Shown piece by piece: positions 14,880 through 24,161 of a stretch of DNA of 33,013 bases. The stretch covers positions 1-33,013 of IMG/VR virus record IMGVR_UViG_3300022220_000014. The stretch is one strand, 5' to 3'. The notes under the pieces were generated by a model. It was not told the DNA's origin and did not search any database. It saw nothing but the letters and a program-made list of their open reading frames with translations. The stretch's first letter is position 1, and each line of letters opens with the position of its first letter. Origin of the DNA: a virus. A program made the position numbers and the translations under genes.

Positions 14880-15332
14880 ATGGCGATTGGATCCGCGACC
14901 CTGTTTAACGAGGAGGCCCTCGATTCGAGAAAAGGCGTCCACGTCCTCGGGACCAATACCTTAAAACTCGTGATCGTGGACGACACGATAACCCCGGCCG
15001 CGGACGACGCGACGCCTCGATATGCCGATTATTCGGCGAACGAGGTTTCGAACGCCGGCGGATATACGACCGGCGGAATCGCGTTAACGACCGTGACATA
15101 TACGATGATCGATGACGTTGCGACGTTAAAAGCCGACGACGTAAACCTCGCGATCAACGCCTCCGGATTTACCGACGGATATTTCGGGATCCTGATAAAC
15201 GACTCCGCGACGAATAAGGAGGCGATCGGTTTTTGGGATCTCGGAGGCCCCGTTTCGGAGCAGGCCGGCCCGATCGCCCTCGAATTTACCGACGGAGTCG
15301 TCGCCGAATTTCCCGCCAACGTCGCAGCGTAA
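14880..15332 (+). CDS. Tail-associated structural protein (150 aa)
   Basis: A 150-aa acidic protein. The region TLKLVIVDDTITPAADDATPRYADYSANEVSNAGGYTTGG (split over residues 27-67) has the pattern of a common phage structural protein family in which a 'DxxPxxxDYSANEVxGxGY' segment precedes a short beta domain; the family has no settled function and is often encoded near fibres or tail tips. The rest is beta-rich (DGYFGILINDSATNKEAIGFWDLGG). GGGAGG lies upstream of ATG 14880 and AAGGAG follows its stop for the next gene. Confidence 0.75.
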   Translation: MAIGSATLFNEEALDSRKGVHVLGTNTLKLVIVDDTITPAADDATPRYADYSANEVSNAGGYTTGGIALTTVTYTMIDDVATLKADDVNLAINASGFTDGYFGILINDSATNKEAIGFWDLGGPVSEQAGPIALEFTDGVVAEFPANVAA

Positions 15333-15344
15333 GGAGCTCAGAAA

Positions 15345-17444
15345 ATGCGTTTTTGGAATTTCGGACTATACGCCACGCAACACGCCGCGATCAGTTATCA
15401 GGAAATCGGATCCGGAAATTCGATCGTCGTTTACGGATCGACGACAAACGCCGAACAGACAGTTTTTAACGTAGATGGTACAGATTGCGGCGTCGGCGTT
15501 TTCCCCTCCGCGAATACATCGTTTACCCTCCTTTTCGTAAACGTCGAGAAGGAATTGATAAAAGCGAAACTCGGCCAAATCCCAATCCTCGTTAAAGTCG
15601 AATGGGGAACGATTTCCTACAACGTCGAAAAATTAGGCGTTACGACGTACATTTATCGTTTTATCAATGGCCGACAACCGACCCAAGGCGACGCCTCGAA
15701 CCGATATCGAGATCGGACCGGGACGATCCCGTGGTACGAGGACGCCTATGCACCAGTAAAAGGACGGGACATCGAGGAACCCGCCGCGCTATACATCCCC
15801 GGCGATAATATTTATTTCGGCGAACGGAAATATTGGGACGTTACCTCGATCTTCGAACGAGCCCTCCGCGATAACGTCGATATCGATTTTATGTTGGAGA
15901 TGTGGAACACCGGCGGAGGCCCGTGGCAAACGACATATTCGCCCGCCGGATATTGGCCGGATTTCAACTTTTACTATTTTTACCCCGTGGAGTTTTATCA
16001 ATCCGACGGCGCCGGAAATATTGACCTCCTCGCCGTCGTCGATGATATGCCGGGGAACGAGTATTATCTCGGCGCCGTCGAACGAGGACAAACCGGCGCC
16101 CCAATCCAAGGATTTCTCCGAAACTATACCGACGCGACCCAACAGATCGAAGTTTTCGACGACCATCCGGAAAACGAGGAACCCGTCCAGCGAGTCGGGA
16201 CCGGGACCGGCCTCCTCGATTACGTCGTCCTTTCGGATAATTCCGTTTCGCAACTCTATACAGTCGTATTCTATTCGGCGACGGAATTCGAAATTAAGGC
16301 CGTCGCCTATCGCGACAACCCGACGAGCCTCCACCCTCAGATCGACGCCGATTCACAATGGAGGGGAACCGTCGGGACGGACTTTTCCGCGCCGACGGGA
16401 GGACTTTCGATCCCCGCGGCCGCTTGGCAACCCGGAACCCTGTTAAACGACGAATTCGAAATCGGCGTCCGCGGAAATACGACCGATACCGATTGGCCGG
16501 CGGACTCTAACGACCAAGTCGAGATTACATTCGACGACGCCGGATCCGCGGATTCCGCCGAATGGAGGCCCGTCGCCGGCCGGCGATCGAAAACGACCGC
16601 GGCCGTAACGATCGACGCGACGACGAAACTTATCCCGACCCGTTACGTCCTCCCGAGCGATTGGCCCGTCGGAAATAAGGCGTTTATTCACGACCTTTCG
16701 AACTACGACGCCGGGACCGTTAAGTCGGTCCAGGAGGCCGATATCGGGACGCCTGTTTTCTCCGGAACGGGAACGGACGACCTTAGCGTCTCGGGAAATC
16801 ATAACGGCCCAATAACCGACGATTACGTCGTCGAGATCGACGCCGGCGGGACGCCGGGGACGTACAAATGGAGCAGGGACGGCGGATCGACTTGGGTCGC
16901 GACCGGGATCGTCCCGACCGGATCCGCCCAACTCCTCGAAAATGGGATTTACGTAACGATCCCGTCGGGGACCGCCCATACACTCGCCGACACCTGGACG
17001 ATCGCGATCGCGGCGTTCGCCGTCGAGCTCGAAGGACTCACCAGCGGATCGACGAGTTACGGAGTCGGCGCCGTCGTCGGGACGACCCTCCCATTTCGCG
17101 ACGTCGCCCCGGCCGTTTTCTCGCAAGTGGACGCCGACTCCGGCGCCTCCGAATCGCCGCCCTCCCGCGTTTACCTCGAATCGACGGCCGGATTTACGCA
17201 AGGCGACGCGATTCTCCTATCACAAGCCGGCGAATCCCCGGCCTCCGAGCTCGCGACGATCGCGACCGGAGGCGTCCAGCCCGATTACCTCGATTTGACC
17301 GCGTCCCTCGTTAACGATTACACCTCCGGCGATTTCGTAACGAAAACCGACTCCGGCCAAACGCCGTTTTGGTTACGCGCCGTCGCGACCTCGACGACGA
17401 TCGAGGAATTAAAAACGCTCCGACTCAATGCCCGACTTTTGTAA
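15345..17444 (+). CDS. Large multi-domain tail-tip protein (699 aa)
   Basis: A 699-aa multi-domain virion protein. Residues 1-270 include aromatic-rich stretches (WPDFNFYYFYPVEFYQSD). About 270-380 looks like a linker or sheet domain. Residues near 466-560 form a beta domain with the pattern GTGTDDLSVSGNHNGPITDDYVVEIDAGG followed by YKWSRDGGSTW and LADTWTIAI, a module widely repeated in phage tail and fibre proteins. The last 140 residues are again beta-rich. No enzymatic motif was seen. AAGGAG precedes ATG 15345; its stop directly abuts the next gene. A baseplate-like or central tail-tip role is inferred from position only. Confidence 0.8.
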   Translation: MRFWNFGLYATQHAAISYQEIGSGNSIVVYGSTTNAEQTVFNVDGTDCGVGVFPSANTSFTLLFVNVEKELIKAKLGQIPILVKVEWGTISYNVEKLGVTTYIYRFINGRQPTQGDASNRYRDRTGTIPWYEDAYAPVKGRDIEEPAALYIPGDNIYFGERKYWDVTSIFERALRDNVDIDFMLEMWNTGGGPWQTTYSPAGYWPDFNFYYFYPVEFYQSDGAGNIDLLAVVDDMPGNEYYLGAVERGQTGAPIQGFLRNYTDATQQIEVFDDHPENEEPVQRVGTGTGLLDYVVLSDNSVSQLYTVVFYSATEFEIKAVAYRDNPTSLHPQIDADSQWRGTVGTDFSAPTGGLSIPAAAWQPGTLLNDEFEIGVRGNTTDTDWPADSNDQVEITFDDAGSADSAEWRPVAGRRSKTTAAVTIDATTKLIPTRYVLPSDWPVGNKAFIHDLSNYDAGTVKSVQEADIGTPVFSGTGTDDLSVSGNHNGPITDDYVVEIDAGGTPGTYKWSRDGGSTWVATGIVPTGSAQLLENGIYVTIPSGTAHTLADTWTIAIAAFAVELEGLTSGSTSYGVGAVVGTTLPFRDVAPAVFSQVDADSGASESPPSRVYLESTAGFTQGDAILLSQAGESPASELATIATGGVQPDYLDLTASLVNDYTSGDFVTKTDSGQTPFWLRAVATSTTIEELKTLRLNARLL

Positions 17445-19490
17445 ATGGTAACAATTAACCTCGATCCACTCCGAGGAGGCGGGATAATGCCCCGAGCCTC
17501 CGTTAACGGCCTCCACTTTATCGAGGCGGAACCGTTACGAGGCGGAGGCGTCCTCGCCGACGCCCCGATCCGGAGCTCGCGAAACGTCCATAACGTTCTC
17601 GACTGGACGCCGGAGGATGACTCCGAAGGCGCCGAAATCGGGAACCCCGTAACAGTAAATTTCGAGGCCGAAAATACGGAGCTCGCGGAGCTCGATTTTA
17701 CCGATACGGAATCGTTTGACGCCGACGGAACCCATAACGGAACCGTCCAGGCCGTAACCGCGATCGAGCTCGCGACGAGCTCGCCCTCGACGGATTTCGA
17801 AAATTACAACGCCGGATTAATAACGGGAGCAACTCAGCCCGACGAATGGACGAACCTTTCGCCAGTCGATAACAACTCGGCGAACGATTGGCTTTCCGAC
17901 GGGAACACGGAAGTAAAAGCCCTGTATTGGTCCGACGATCTTTTCGTCCAATACGACCCCGCCGGAGTCCTCCGAGCGGGTGTAATGAAAATCCGTTTTC
18001 GATTCGACGGGACAAGCGGACGATTTCGTTTCGCCCATCTCCTAACCGGATCCGGAACCGCCCTCCGCGGACACTATATCCAATTCGAAGTCGGTTCGCA
18101 TTACACCTATTACGGCCGATTCACCCGTTACGATAACCTCCAGGCGATCCGATTTGACACCGGCGGAGCCGGCGTTTTGGCGGAAGATACTTGGTATTGG
18201 GGAAAAATCCGATTCGCCCACGATCCAGGCGTCCGCGTTTACGCTCAATACAAGATATGGGAGGAAGGGGACACCGAGCCCGCCTCCTATAGTTGGGGAG
18301 GCGAGGATACCGCCTATGTAAACGACGGAACCGTCGGCGTCCAAACGTGGCATTCGAGTTATAACCAAGTCTATTATTGGGACGATATTTCCGTCGAGCC
18401 CGAGCCGGCCGTTTACGGCGCCTCCGGAAATTGGGAATCCGATCCCCTCGACGTTTCCCTCGCCGACGTCGCCGCCGGCCATCGAATAAATTTCGACGCG
18501 ACGACTCCGGCGAACACGACCGCGGCCGTTAAATGCCGATGGGGAGTCGGAGATACGTGGTTAACTTGCACCGCCGGCGAGAAACTCCCCGGCCTCCTAT
18601 ACCGCGAAGATATGCGAACCGGATCCGCCAGAGCTTTCCTTTACCTCCGAATCGAGCTCGCGACGACGGACACCTCCGCGACGCCGGAAATCGACAACCT
18701 CGTTATAAATTTCGACCCGTGCTTATTCGAGGATATCGAGTTAACCGTCGATAATCAGCTCGCGACGATCGCGAACGGACACCTCGCGAAATGGGGACGC
18801 GAACAAATTTCCGGAGGCGTTAAAGTCGAGGGATTCGACGACCTTTACGTCCAAGCGCATTCGTTCCAAAATTACCGCCTCCAAGGGGAATCGCTCCTCG
18901 CCGTTTTCGAATACGACGGATTTACGATCGGCGAAATTACGTTCGCGCAACTCCTCCAAGCATGGAAAGCCGGGACCGCCGACGGATATTTCGCGTTTTC
19001 CTCCGGAGCGATCGAGGCCGTCGCCCTCGCCCAATATACGGCGAGGACGACTTGGTCGATCGCCGGCCATAACTATCAATGGACGCTTATCGACAAAACG
19101 CAAGGGATCCACGCCGACGCTTGGTTTTGGGTTGGACACGCACAAACGGACGATTTCCCCGGATCCCTCGTTTCCGGCGAGCTCCAATTATCCGACCACC
19201 TCGGAGCACTCCTCGCGAACGCATATAAACGCGACGATTTCGTCGGGAACAATATTATCCAGGGATACCGATTCGACGACTCGATCGGGAACGTCCTCCC
19301 CGGAGTCGAGGCGATGAACGATTTCCTCGGGACGAACGTCGTCGCGATTCGACACCTTACCGACGTCCCCGGATCCCTCCTCGTTTTCGGAGTGAACAGG
19401 AAAAACGAAATCGAAATCCAGACGATCGACGCCGACACCGTCGCCGAGCTCGTTAAACTCGGATTCGTTTTCCCGGCGGAGGCGCCTTAA
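17445..19490 (+). CDS. Large tail-tip protein with ConA/LamG-like domain (681 aa)
   Basis: A protein of up to 681 aa. About residues 110-320 look like a concanavalin/LamG-type beta sandwich, ending in a characteristic WYWGKIRF, then RVYAQYKIWEEGDTEPASYSW (about 243-284). The C-terminal half (about 440-681) is a different, unrecognised domain. Such lectin-like domains bind glycans, so a host-surface contact is possible. Start is uncertain: ATG 17445 abuts the previous stop without a ribosome binding site, whereas in-frame ATG 17487 has GAGGAGG 7 nt upstream. If 17445 is used, the N terminus carries two similar PLRGGG peptides. The next gene begins right after its stop. Confidence 0.78.
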   Translation: MVTINLDPLRGGGIMPRASVNGLHFIEAEPLRGGGVLADAPIRSSRNVHNVLDWTPEDDSEGAEIGNPVTVNFEAENTELAELDFTDTESFDADGTHNGTVQAVTAIELATSSPSTDFENYNAGLITGATQPDEWTNLSPVDNNSANDWLSDGNTEVKALYWSDDLFVQYDPAGVLRAGVMKIRFRFDGTSGRFRFAHLLTGSGTALRGHYIQFEVGSHYTYYGRFTRYDNLQAIRFDTGGAGVLAEDTWYWGKIRFAHDPGVRVYAQYKIWEEGDTEPASYSWGGEDTAYVNDGTVGVQTWHSSYNQVYYWDDISVEPEPAVYGASGNWESDPLDVSLADVAAGHRINFDATTPANTTAAVKCRWGVGDTWLTCTAGEKLPGLLYREDMRTGSARAFLYLRIELATTDTSATPEIDNLVINFDPCLFEDIELTVDNQLATIANGHLAKWGREQISGGVKVEGFDDLYVQAHSFQNYRLQGESLLAVFEYDGFTIGEITFAQLLQAWKAGTADGYFAFSSGAIEAVALAQYTARTTWSIAGHNYQWTLIDKTQGIHADAWFWVGHAQTDDFPGSLVSGELQLSDHLGALLANAYKRDDFVGNNIIQGYRFDDSIGNVLPGVEAMNDFLGTNVVAIRHLTDVPGSLLVFGVNRKNEIEIQTIDADTVAELVKLGFVFPAEAP

Positions 19491-20288
19491 ATGGAATTCG
19501 GATTTCGCGTTTATATGAATACTCGCGACGTTACCGATTGGGTTACGAGCCTCGAAATCGAACACCCGCGGAAAACCTTATATCGCCAATGGACGTTCCA
19601 TTTCGCCGGATGGTCCGCGATCGAAGAAAACGCGACTTGGGATTTATTCGGATCGTATACGCCGGGGACCGATCCCCGCGCCGAAATCCTATCCCGCGCC
19701 GGCATCCTCCCGCCGGATCGCGAACGCGCCCGCCTCGTCGTCGCCCGCGGGGAAATGCCGCGCCTAACGATCCGAGGTTACGATTACGTTTGGTCCGCCC
19801 AACGGAAACGGCCGCGGGAAACGATCGTCGTCGTCCCGAGCTCCGCCTATATCGTCGAGGAGATCGACGGCCGGCCCGTCCTCCGCGAGAACTCCGTCGC
19901 CGGCGCCTTAAACCGCCACGAGGGACCAGTCGGAAAATATCGCGTTTGGACTCACGTTTCGACGATCGCGACGGCCCTCCGGCGCCTCGGGAACGCCGCC
20001 GGCGTCCGCGTCCAATGCCGCCTCCCCTCCGCGCCAATGATCCCCTATGTTATCCCGCCGGATAAATCATTTTGGGAGGCGATTCTCGACCTCGCGGCCC
20101 CGTGGAAACCAAAGTTTTATTACCGGGATTCGACCCGGACCCTCGTAATCGTCGATCCTCTCCATTCGCATTACGCGATGGGAGGCCCGTTAACCGTTCC
20201 AGGCGACGCCGTTAAACGGATTACCGGAGCTCCTATTTACGAAAAACGAACCCGTCGAATCCTGATTCGGATCCCCCCATGTCGTTAA
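19491..20288 (+). CDS. Putative tail hub-like protein (265 aa)
   Basis: A 265-aa protein. Its start (FGFRVYMNTRDVTDWVTSLEIEHPRKTL, split over residues 3-31) resembles the 'xVxINGxDVTDxVxSLxI' opening of phage tail hub or Tal-type proteins, and RLTIRGYDYVWSA (about 87-99) and the repeated-strand C terminus fit a hub barrel. The middle contains AIATALRRLGNAAGV-type and PPDKSFWEAILDLAAPW segments that are common in hub or late-control-D-like proteins. The hub assignment is inference from these patterns and position. Its end overlaps the next gene by 10 nt. Confidence 0.62.
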   Translation: MEFGFRVYMNTRDVTDWVTSLEIEHPRKTLYRQWTFHFAGWSAIEENATWDLFGSYTPGTDPRAEILSRAGILPPDRERARLVVARGEMPRLTIRGYDYVWSAQRKRPRETIVVVPSSAYIVEEIDGRPVLRENSVAGALNRHEGPVGKYRVWTHVSTIATALRRLGNAAGVRVQCRLPSAPMIPYVIPPDKSFWEAILDLAAPWKPKFYYRDSTRTLVIVDPLHSHYAMGGPLTVPGDAVKRITGAPIYEKRTRRILIRIPPCR

Positions 20289-21934
20289 ACCCGACACGAT
20301 GGACCGAGGAAACGATTACCGAGCTCGCCGCCGCGGACGATTACTCCGAGGCCCTCGAAACGTTAACGATTAAAGCCGGATGGCACGACGACCCCGGAAC
20401 CGGAGAATCGTTATTGATCGAGGAGGAAACGATCGGCGTTAACCAATACGGACAACTCGTTCGAAGGGACGTTAAAGAATTTACTTATGACGTCCCCGGA
20501 ACCCCCCCCCTCCTCTATTCCAGGGACACATACGCCCGACCGTACCTCCCAAGCGCCAACGAGGGGAGAGGGACTCTCCTCGTCGAATCCGAGCGAGTCG
20601 AATATCACCCGTGGACACTTTTCCAGCAGGGATCGCCGAACCTTTCCCGAAAACGCCTCCTTTCCGGATACGTGGTTTACGACCTTACGAAACGAGGGAC
20701 CGCGTTAACCCAGGAACAACGCGACGAGCTCGTCGAAAAGGGGATAAACCCCGACGGGAATCCGGAGATTATCGTCGATTCCGCCCGCCTATGGTCCGAG
20801 GCGAACCACCGCGCCGAAACCGTCGAATCGCCCTCCGCGCCTCAATTGGCTAAATGGGTCGATCCCGTCGAATCCGAATTCGAAATCGTTTTCGAAGAAC
20901 CCGATAAATATACGATTTACTCGTATCGGAAAAACCACCTCCGACCGCAGGATATGAGCGTTTCCGGCCCGAGGCACCAGCGAAAGGAATCCTATACCTA
21001 TCGCCTCCCCGTCGCGATCGAGCCCCCGGACATTAAGGCGACGGTCCAGGCGGACGACGGGATCCGCCTCGACGTTACCGGAGGCGGAGCGACCGTCCTC
21101 GACAAACGGATCCAGCCGGAAAAATACCGGATCCTCCGGCGGACCATTTCCTCGCCGGCGCCGGCCGCGGATCCGGATCCGTTCGAGCTTTACGACACCC
21201 CGCCCGCCGCGACCTCTAAATCGACCCTGTGGACGGATACGGCCGTTACCGACCTCGACGGGACGCCGACGAGCCCGTTACCCGCCACGACGCCTTACAC
21301 GGAGCCAGGGGACATTACAGAGCCCGACGGCGACGATTGGAGCGTAATCGGGGAGATCGACAACGAACAACCGGCCGAGCCCGTCGGATTCGGGACGATC
21401 CTCGACGCCGACGTTATCCAAACCGCGGTTTACGAATACGTCGCGACCGCGATAATCGGATCGGATGAGTCGGCCCCGAGCTCGCCTTATCGGATCCAAT
21501 ACGGCGGAGAAACCAGGAAATCGCGGATAACCGCCCACGTAACCCGCGCCGACGATAACGGCCTCGAAATCGACGTCCTCGCCCCGGATCCGGACCTTTA
21601 CGGAGAAACGATCGAATTCGAAATCCCCGTCGAAATTTACGAGGACGAGGCCGAGGAATTCGGGGAGGAAATCGGCCGGCGCCATTTCGCCGACGACCTC
21701 GAATCCGGGTTAAACGTCGATCTCGAATTAAACGTCCCCCTCGCGATCCTCGAACGAGGACAGCGAGTTAAAACGCCGGCGATCGAATGGACGACGACCG
21801 GAAACGGCCTCGTTATCGAATCCGAATCCGACGATCGCGAATGGATCCTCGACGGATTCCGATTAACGGCGACGATGGACAAAACCAAAAAACTCACCGT
21901 CGAGGGGACGACCCTTTATTTAACCGAACGATGA
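20279..21934 (+). CDS. Unrecognised large tail protein (551 aa)
   Basis: A 551-aa protein starting within the last 10 nt of the hub-like gene, with no visible ribosome binding site, so it probably relies on reinitiation. Residues 1-240 have a long beta-rich part with many acidic residues (LTIKAGWHDDPGTGESLLIEEE). Around 375-405 the pattern ADVIQTAVYEYVATAIIGSDESAPSSPYRI (split) looks like a fibronectin type III-type strand pair. The C terminus (EWTTTGNGLVIESES, then GFRLTATMDKTKKLTVEGTTLYL) resembles closing strands of hub or Tal proteins, so this and the previous gene may form one split hub. No family is firmly recognised. Confidence 0.72.
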   Translation: MSLNPTRWTEETITELAAADDYSEALETLTIKAGWHDDPGTGESLLIEEETIGVNQYGQLVRRDVKEFTYDVPGTPPLLYSRDTYARPYLPSANEGRGTLLVESERVEYHPWTLFQQGSPNLSRKRLLSGYVVYDLTKRGTALTQEQRDELVEKGINPDGNPEIIVDSARLWSEANHRAETVESPSAPQLAKWVDPVESEFEIVFEEPDKYTIYSYRKNHLRPQDMSVSGPRHQRKESYTYRLPVAIEPPDIKATVQADDGIRLDVTGGGATVLDKRIQPEKYRILRRTISSPAPAADPDPFELYDTPPAATSKSTLWTDTAVTDLDGTPTSPLPATTPYTEPGDITEPDGDDWSVIGEIDNEQPAEPVGFGTILDADVIQTAVYEYVATAIIGSDESAPSSPYRIQYGGETRKSRITAHVTRADDNGLEIDVLAPDPDLYGETIEFEIPVEIYEDEAEEFGEEIGRRHFADDLESGLNVDLELNVPLAILERGQRVKTPAIEWTTTGNGLVIESESDDREWILDGFRLTATMDKTKKLTVEGTTLYLTER

Positions 21935-23112
21935 TAACCGCCCACCTCCTCGACGTCGGGACGATCCCGCTAATCAACCCCGCATCATGGGATCCAGTCC
22001 CCGGAATGGATCGAGCGTATTACAACGAGGAGGATTTCGAGGAGGACAACACCAACCCGCGGCCGAACGAAATAAACGACCTCATCCTCGGGACCGACGA
22101 GATCGAGCTCCAACCATGGCCGGCGAAATTCTCGAATCGATGTTGGATCGATAACACCTCGCGATATGAAACCGACGGGTTATCCGGCCTCCAATTAAAC
22201 CTCCACCGATTCGACAGACTGACCGAGGAAACGCCGTTCGTCCCCGCCGGCGAATGGGATCTCGACCTCGGGGAACCGCAACAGACCGACCGCGAACTCG
22301 GCCGGATCGTCCGCGAATTGACCTGGACGGAAGTCCAGGAACGCGCCGAAAACCCGGCCGAATGGTTACGCCTCGACCTGATTAATCGAGCGACCGCGGG
22401 GACGGCGTTAAAGGATCCACTATTCGCGAATTGGGAGGGACTCCGCGGGAACGAATTCCGATTGGAGCTCCCCGATAATATACTTTTCGCGCCTTTCGAC
22501 TTGACCGAGGAGGACCGTTATCGCGTCCTCGACGAGAACGGCGATCGAGTCGATCCCGACCTCTCCCCGCACCTTTTGAACCTTTACAACGGAGGAAATT
22601 ATCGGATTTACCTCCGGCCGCGAAAATGGCGTTACGTCGCGACCCTCGTCGCGCATTATTGGTATATTTCCGGATTCGAGTATTTCCGAGCCCAGGAGAT
22701 ATTTACGCGAGCCCATACGCACAGACCCCCGTTTTATCCGATCCGCCATAACCTTATCCAGACGACGAAAACCGCGGACCTCCCCGATTATTTCGGGAAT
22801 AAACACTCATGGGACACCGGGATAAATTGGCAATGGGAACACTCGCGATCGGCCGCGGCCCTCTCCCGCGAGGTTATCGAAGGCCAATACTGGACGAAAC
22901 TCGTCGTCAAAATATTCGGAGGGAATGCCCCCCCCTGGGTTACGATCTCGACCAGGCCCCCCGACCCCGGCGATATAGTCCTCGGGATCGGCCGAATCGA
23001 CTCCTCCGGCCGCGAATCGCGTTATTGGATCCAGCAGACCCAAGACCTTACCTCGTTTTACCCCTGGGAGGTTTTGGGCTCGTATCTCGTCCCGTGGTAT
23101 GTCACCGAATAA
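21931..23112 (+). CDS. Unrecognised tail protein, aromatic-rich (393 aa)
   Basis: A 393-aa protein with start at an ATGA overlap with the preceding gene; an in-frame extension upstream to 21787 is rejected because it would lie inside that gene. It is rich in Trp, Tyr, Asn and acidic residues (WDPVPGMDRAYYNEEDFEED near the start; YRIYLRPRKWRYVATLVAHYW at about 227-247; FPWEV-like strands near the end). No domain is recognised. It closes the tail-tip block, and a repeat-bearing gap follows its stop. A tail-tip or receptor-related structural role is inferred from location. Confidence 0.74.
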   Translation: MITAHLLDVGTIPLINPASWDPVPGMDRAYYNEEDFEEDNTNPRPNEINDLILGTDEIELQPWPAKFSNRCWIDNTSRYETDGLSGLQLNLHRFDRLTEETPFVPAGEWDLDLGEPQQTDRELGRIVRELTWTEVQERAENPAEWLRLDLINRATAGTALKDPLFANWEGLRGNEFRLELPDNILFAPFDLTEEDRYRVLDENGDRVDPDLSPHLLNLYNGGNYRIYLRPRKWRYVATLVAHYWYISGFEYFRAQEIFTRAHTHRPPFYPIRHNLIQTTKTADLPDYFGNKHSWDTGINWQWEHSRSAAALSREVIEGQYWTKLVVKIFGGNAPPWVTISTRPPDPGDIVLGIGRIDSSGRESRYWIQQTQDLTSFYPWEVLGSYLVPWYVTE

Positions 23113-23115
23113 CAG

Positions 23116-23172
23116 AACTCCCAGGTAAAAAAGGAGGGAGAAACCCCGGCCGGGGAAACTCCCAGGGAAAAA
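23116..23172 (+). repeat. Dispersed repeat, locus 5 (two copies flanking a palindrome)
   Basis: AACTCCCAGGTAAAAA at 23116-23131 and AACTCCCAGGGAAAAA at 23157-23172, 41 nt apart, flank the perfect palindrome CCCCGGCCGGGG (23144-23155). The second copy runs straight into the AGGAG of the next gene. This fills the gap between the tail-tip block and the 23183 gene. A frame reading LPGKK is open here from GTG 23094, but the second copy is out of that phase. Confidence 0.85.
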
Positions 23173-23182
23173 GGAGAGATCG

Positions 23183-23416
23183 ATGGCGAACGAACTAGCC
23201 GACGCCCTCGTTATGATGGCGAACGCGATCGCGAACCTCGCCGACGCACAAACCGCCCTCGTCGAAAATACGGGAGCGATCCGCGGCGAGCTCCGGAACC
23301 AATCGAAAACCCTCGCCCGATCCGTCGCGAACCAGAAGAAACGCGCCGGCGAGATGATGGACGCCGCGAAAAAGATATCGAAGGCGGATTCGAATGCTAG
23401 AACTCCGACCCGTTAA
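23183..23416 (+). CDS. Small coiled-coil protein (77 aa)
   Basis: A 77-aa protein, almost all helix-forming: Ala, Asn, Met, Glu and Lys with heptad-like spacing (MANELADALVMMANAIANLA, then RGELRNQSKTLARSVANQKK), ending basic. AGGAG lies 7 nt before ATG 23183. It overlaps the next gene by 23 nt in another frame. Small helical proteins of this type occur near tail-tip and lysis genes; no function can be given. Confidence 0.68.
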   Translation: MANELADALVMMANAIANLADAQTALVENTGAIRGELRNQSKTLARSVANQKKRAGEMMDAAKKISKADSNARTPTR

Positions 23417-23723
23417 CGGAGCTCGCGAAATCGTCCGGATCCCCGCGGATTTCGTCGTCGTCGGGAACTCTTACGATTTCGAGCTCGAAGTCGTCGCGAC
23501 GGAGGCCCATTCGATCGCCCTCCTCGCGGCCGAAATCGAAAACTATTTGGAAGTTAACGCCGGCGTTTCCTGGGAGGACGTCCCCGACGACGTCGAATCC
23601 GGATTCGACCTCGGAGCGTTTTCCGCCGGCGAACGAAAGGCTATAACTCTAAGGTTAACCGTCCCCGGAGGGACTCCACTACGAACAAGATCGATCGAAA
23701 TCCTCCTCGGGATGGGAGTCTAA
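23394..23723 (+). CDS. Small beta-sandwich protein (109 aa)
   Basis: A 109-aa protein that looks like one Ig-type or BppU-like beta sandwich: REIVRIPADFVVVGNSYDFELEV (split over residues 11-33), a loop with AGVSWEDVPDDVESGFDLGAF, then ERKAITLRLTVPGGTPLRTRSIEILLGMGV. Short proteins of this form are often virion surface or baseplate accessories. It starts within the end of the coiled-coil gene and ends 3 nt before the next. Function is unassigned. Confidence 0.7.
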   Translation: MLELRPVNGAREIVRIPADFVVVGNSYDFELEVVATEAHSIALLAAEIENYLEVNAGVSWEDVPDDVESGFDLGAFSAGERKAITLRLTVPGGTPLRTRSIEILLGMGV

Positions 23724-23726
23724 TTA

Positions 23727-24161
23727 ATGTCGCAGGAACGCCGAGCAACTTTCGCGAAAGTTTTAATCGAAAATGGAGAGGACGCCCGAACGATTTACTC
23801 GTTTCGCCTCGAAAGGATTCATTGGATTTTCGGGATCCTCGCCTCGATCGCGGCGATCGCCGTCGCCCTCGTCGTCCTCCGAGGCGCCGTTTATGCCTCC
23901 GTCCAGGACGTCGCCGGCGCCGAGTTTAAAACCCAACTCGGCCGTTTCCACTCCGAGGCCCAACCCGCGATCCGAGCCCTTATCGATGAACGGATCGAAT
24001 CCGCGGCCGTTTACTATATGGCCCAGGCGGACGCGAAGGATTTCGAAACCGAAACGCGAACCGCGGAGGCCCTCGCCGAAATCGCGGAAACCCTCGCCCG
24101 CCTCGACGAACGCCTCGGAGCGATCGATCGCCGATTAAGCCGGATGGAGGCGAACCCGTGA
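23727..24161 (+). CDS. Single-pass membrane protein with coiled coil (144 aa)
   Basis: A 144-aa protein with a cytoplasmic-looking N terminus, one hydrophobic segment at about residues 33-56 (WIFGILASIAAIAVALVV) and a helical, charged C terminus with heptads (105-144: EALAEIAETLARLDERLGAIDRRLSRME). It sits immediately before the endolysin and overlaps it by 4 nt (GTGA), so a lysis role (holin, antiholin or signal-anchor regulator) is possible, but topology with a long C-terminal coil is not typical of holins. Confidence 0.7.
   Translation: MSQERRATFAKVLIENGEDARTIYSFRLERIHWIFGILASIAAIAVALVVLRGAVYASVQDVAGAEFKTQLGRFHSEAQPAIRALIDERIESAAVYYMAQADAKDFETETRTAEALAEIAETLARLDERLGAIDRRLSRMEANP

Noticed and set aside
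783-23172. CRISPR array or integron-like array
   Set aside because: Copies are far apart, spacing is irregular, and no spacers or cas genes are present.
22809-23198. ORF ending in LPGKK and overlapping the 393-aa gene
   Set aside because: Almost entirely in another frame of a supported gene with Arg/Pro-rich shadow composition; only its last part covers the repeat locus.
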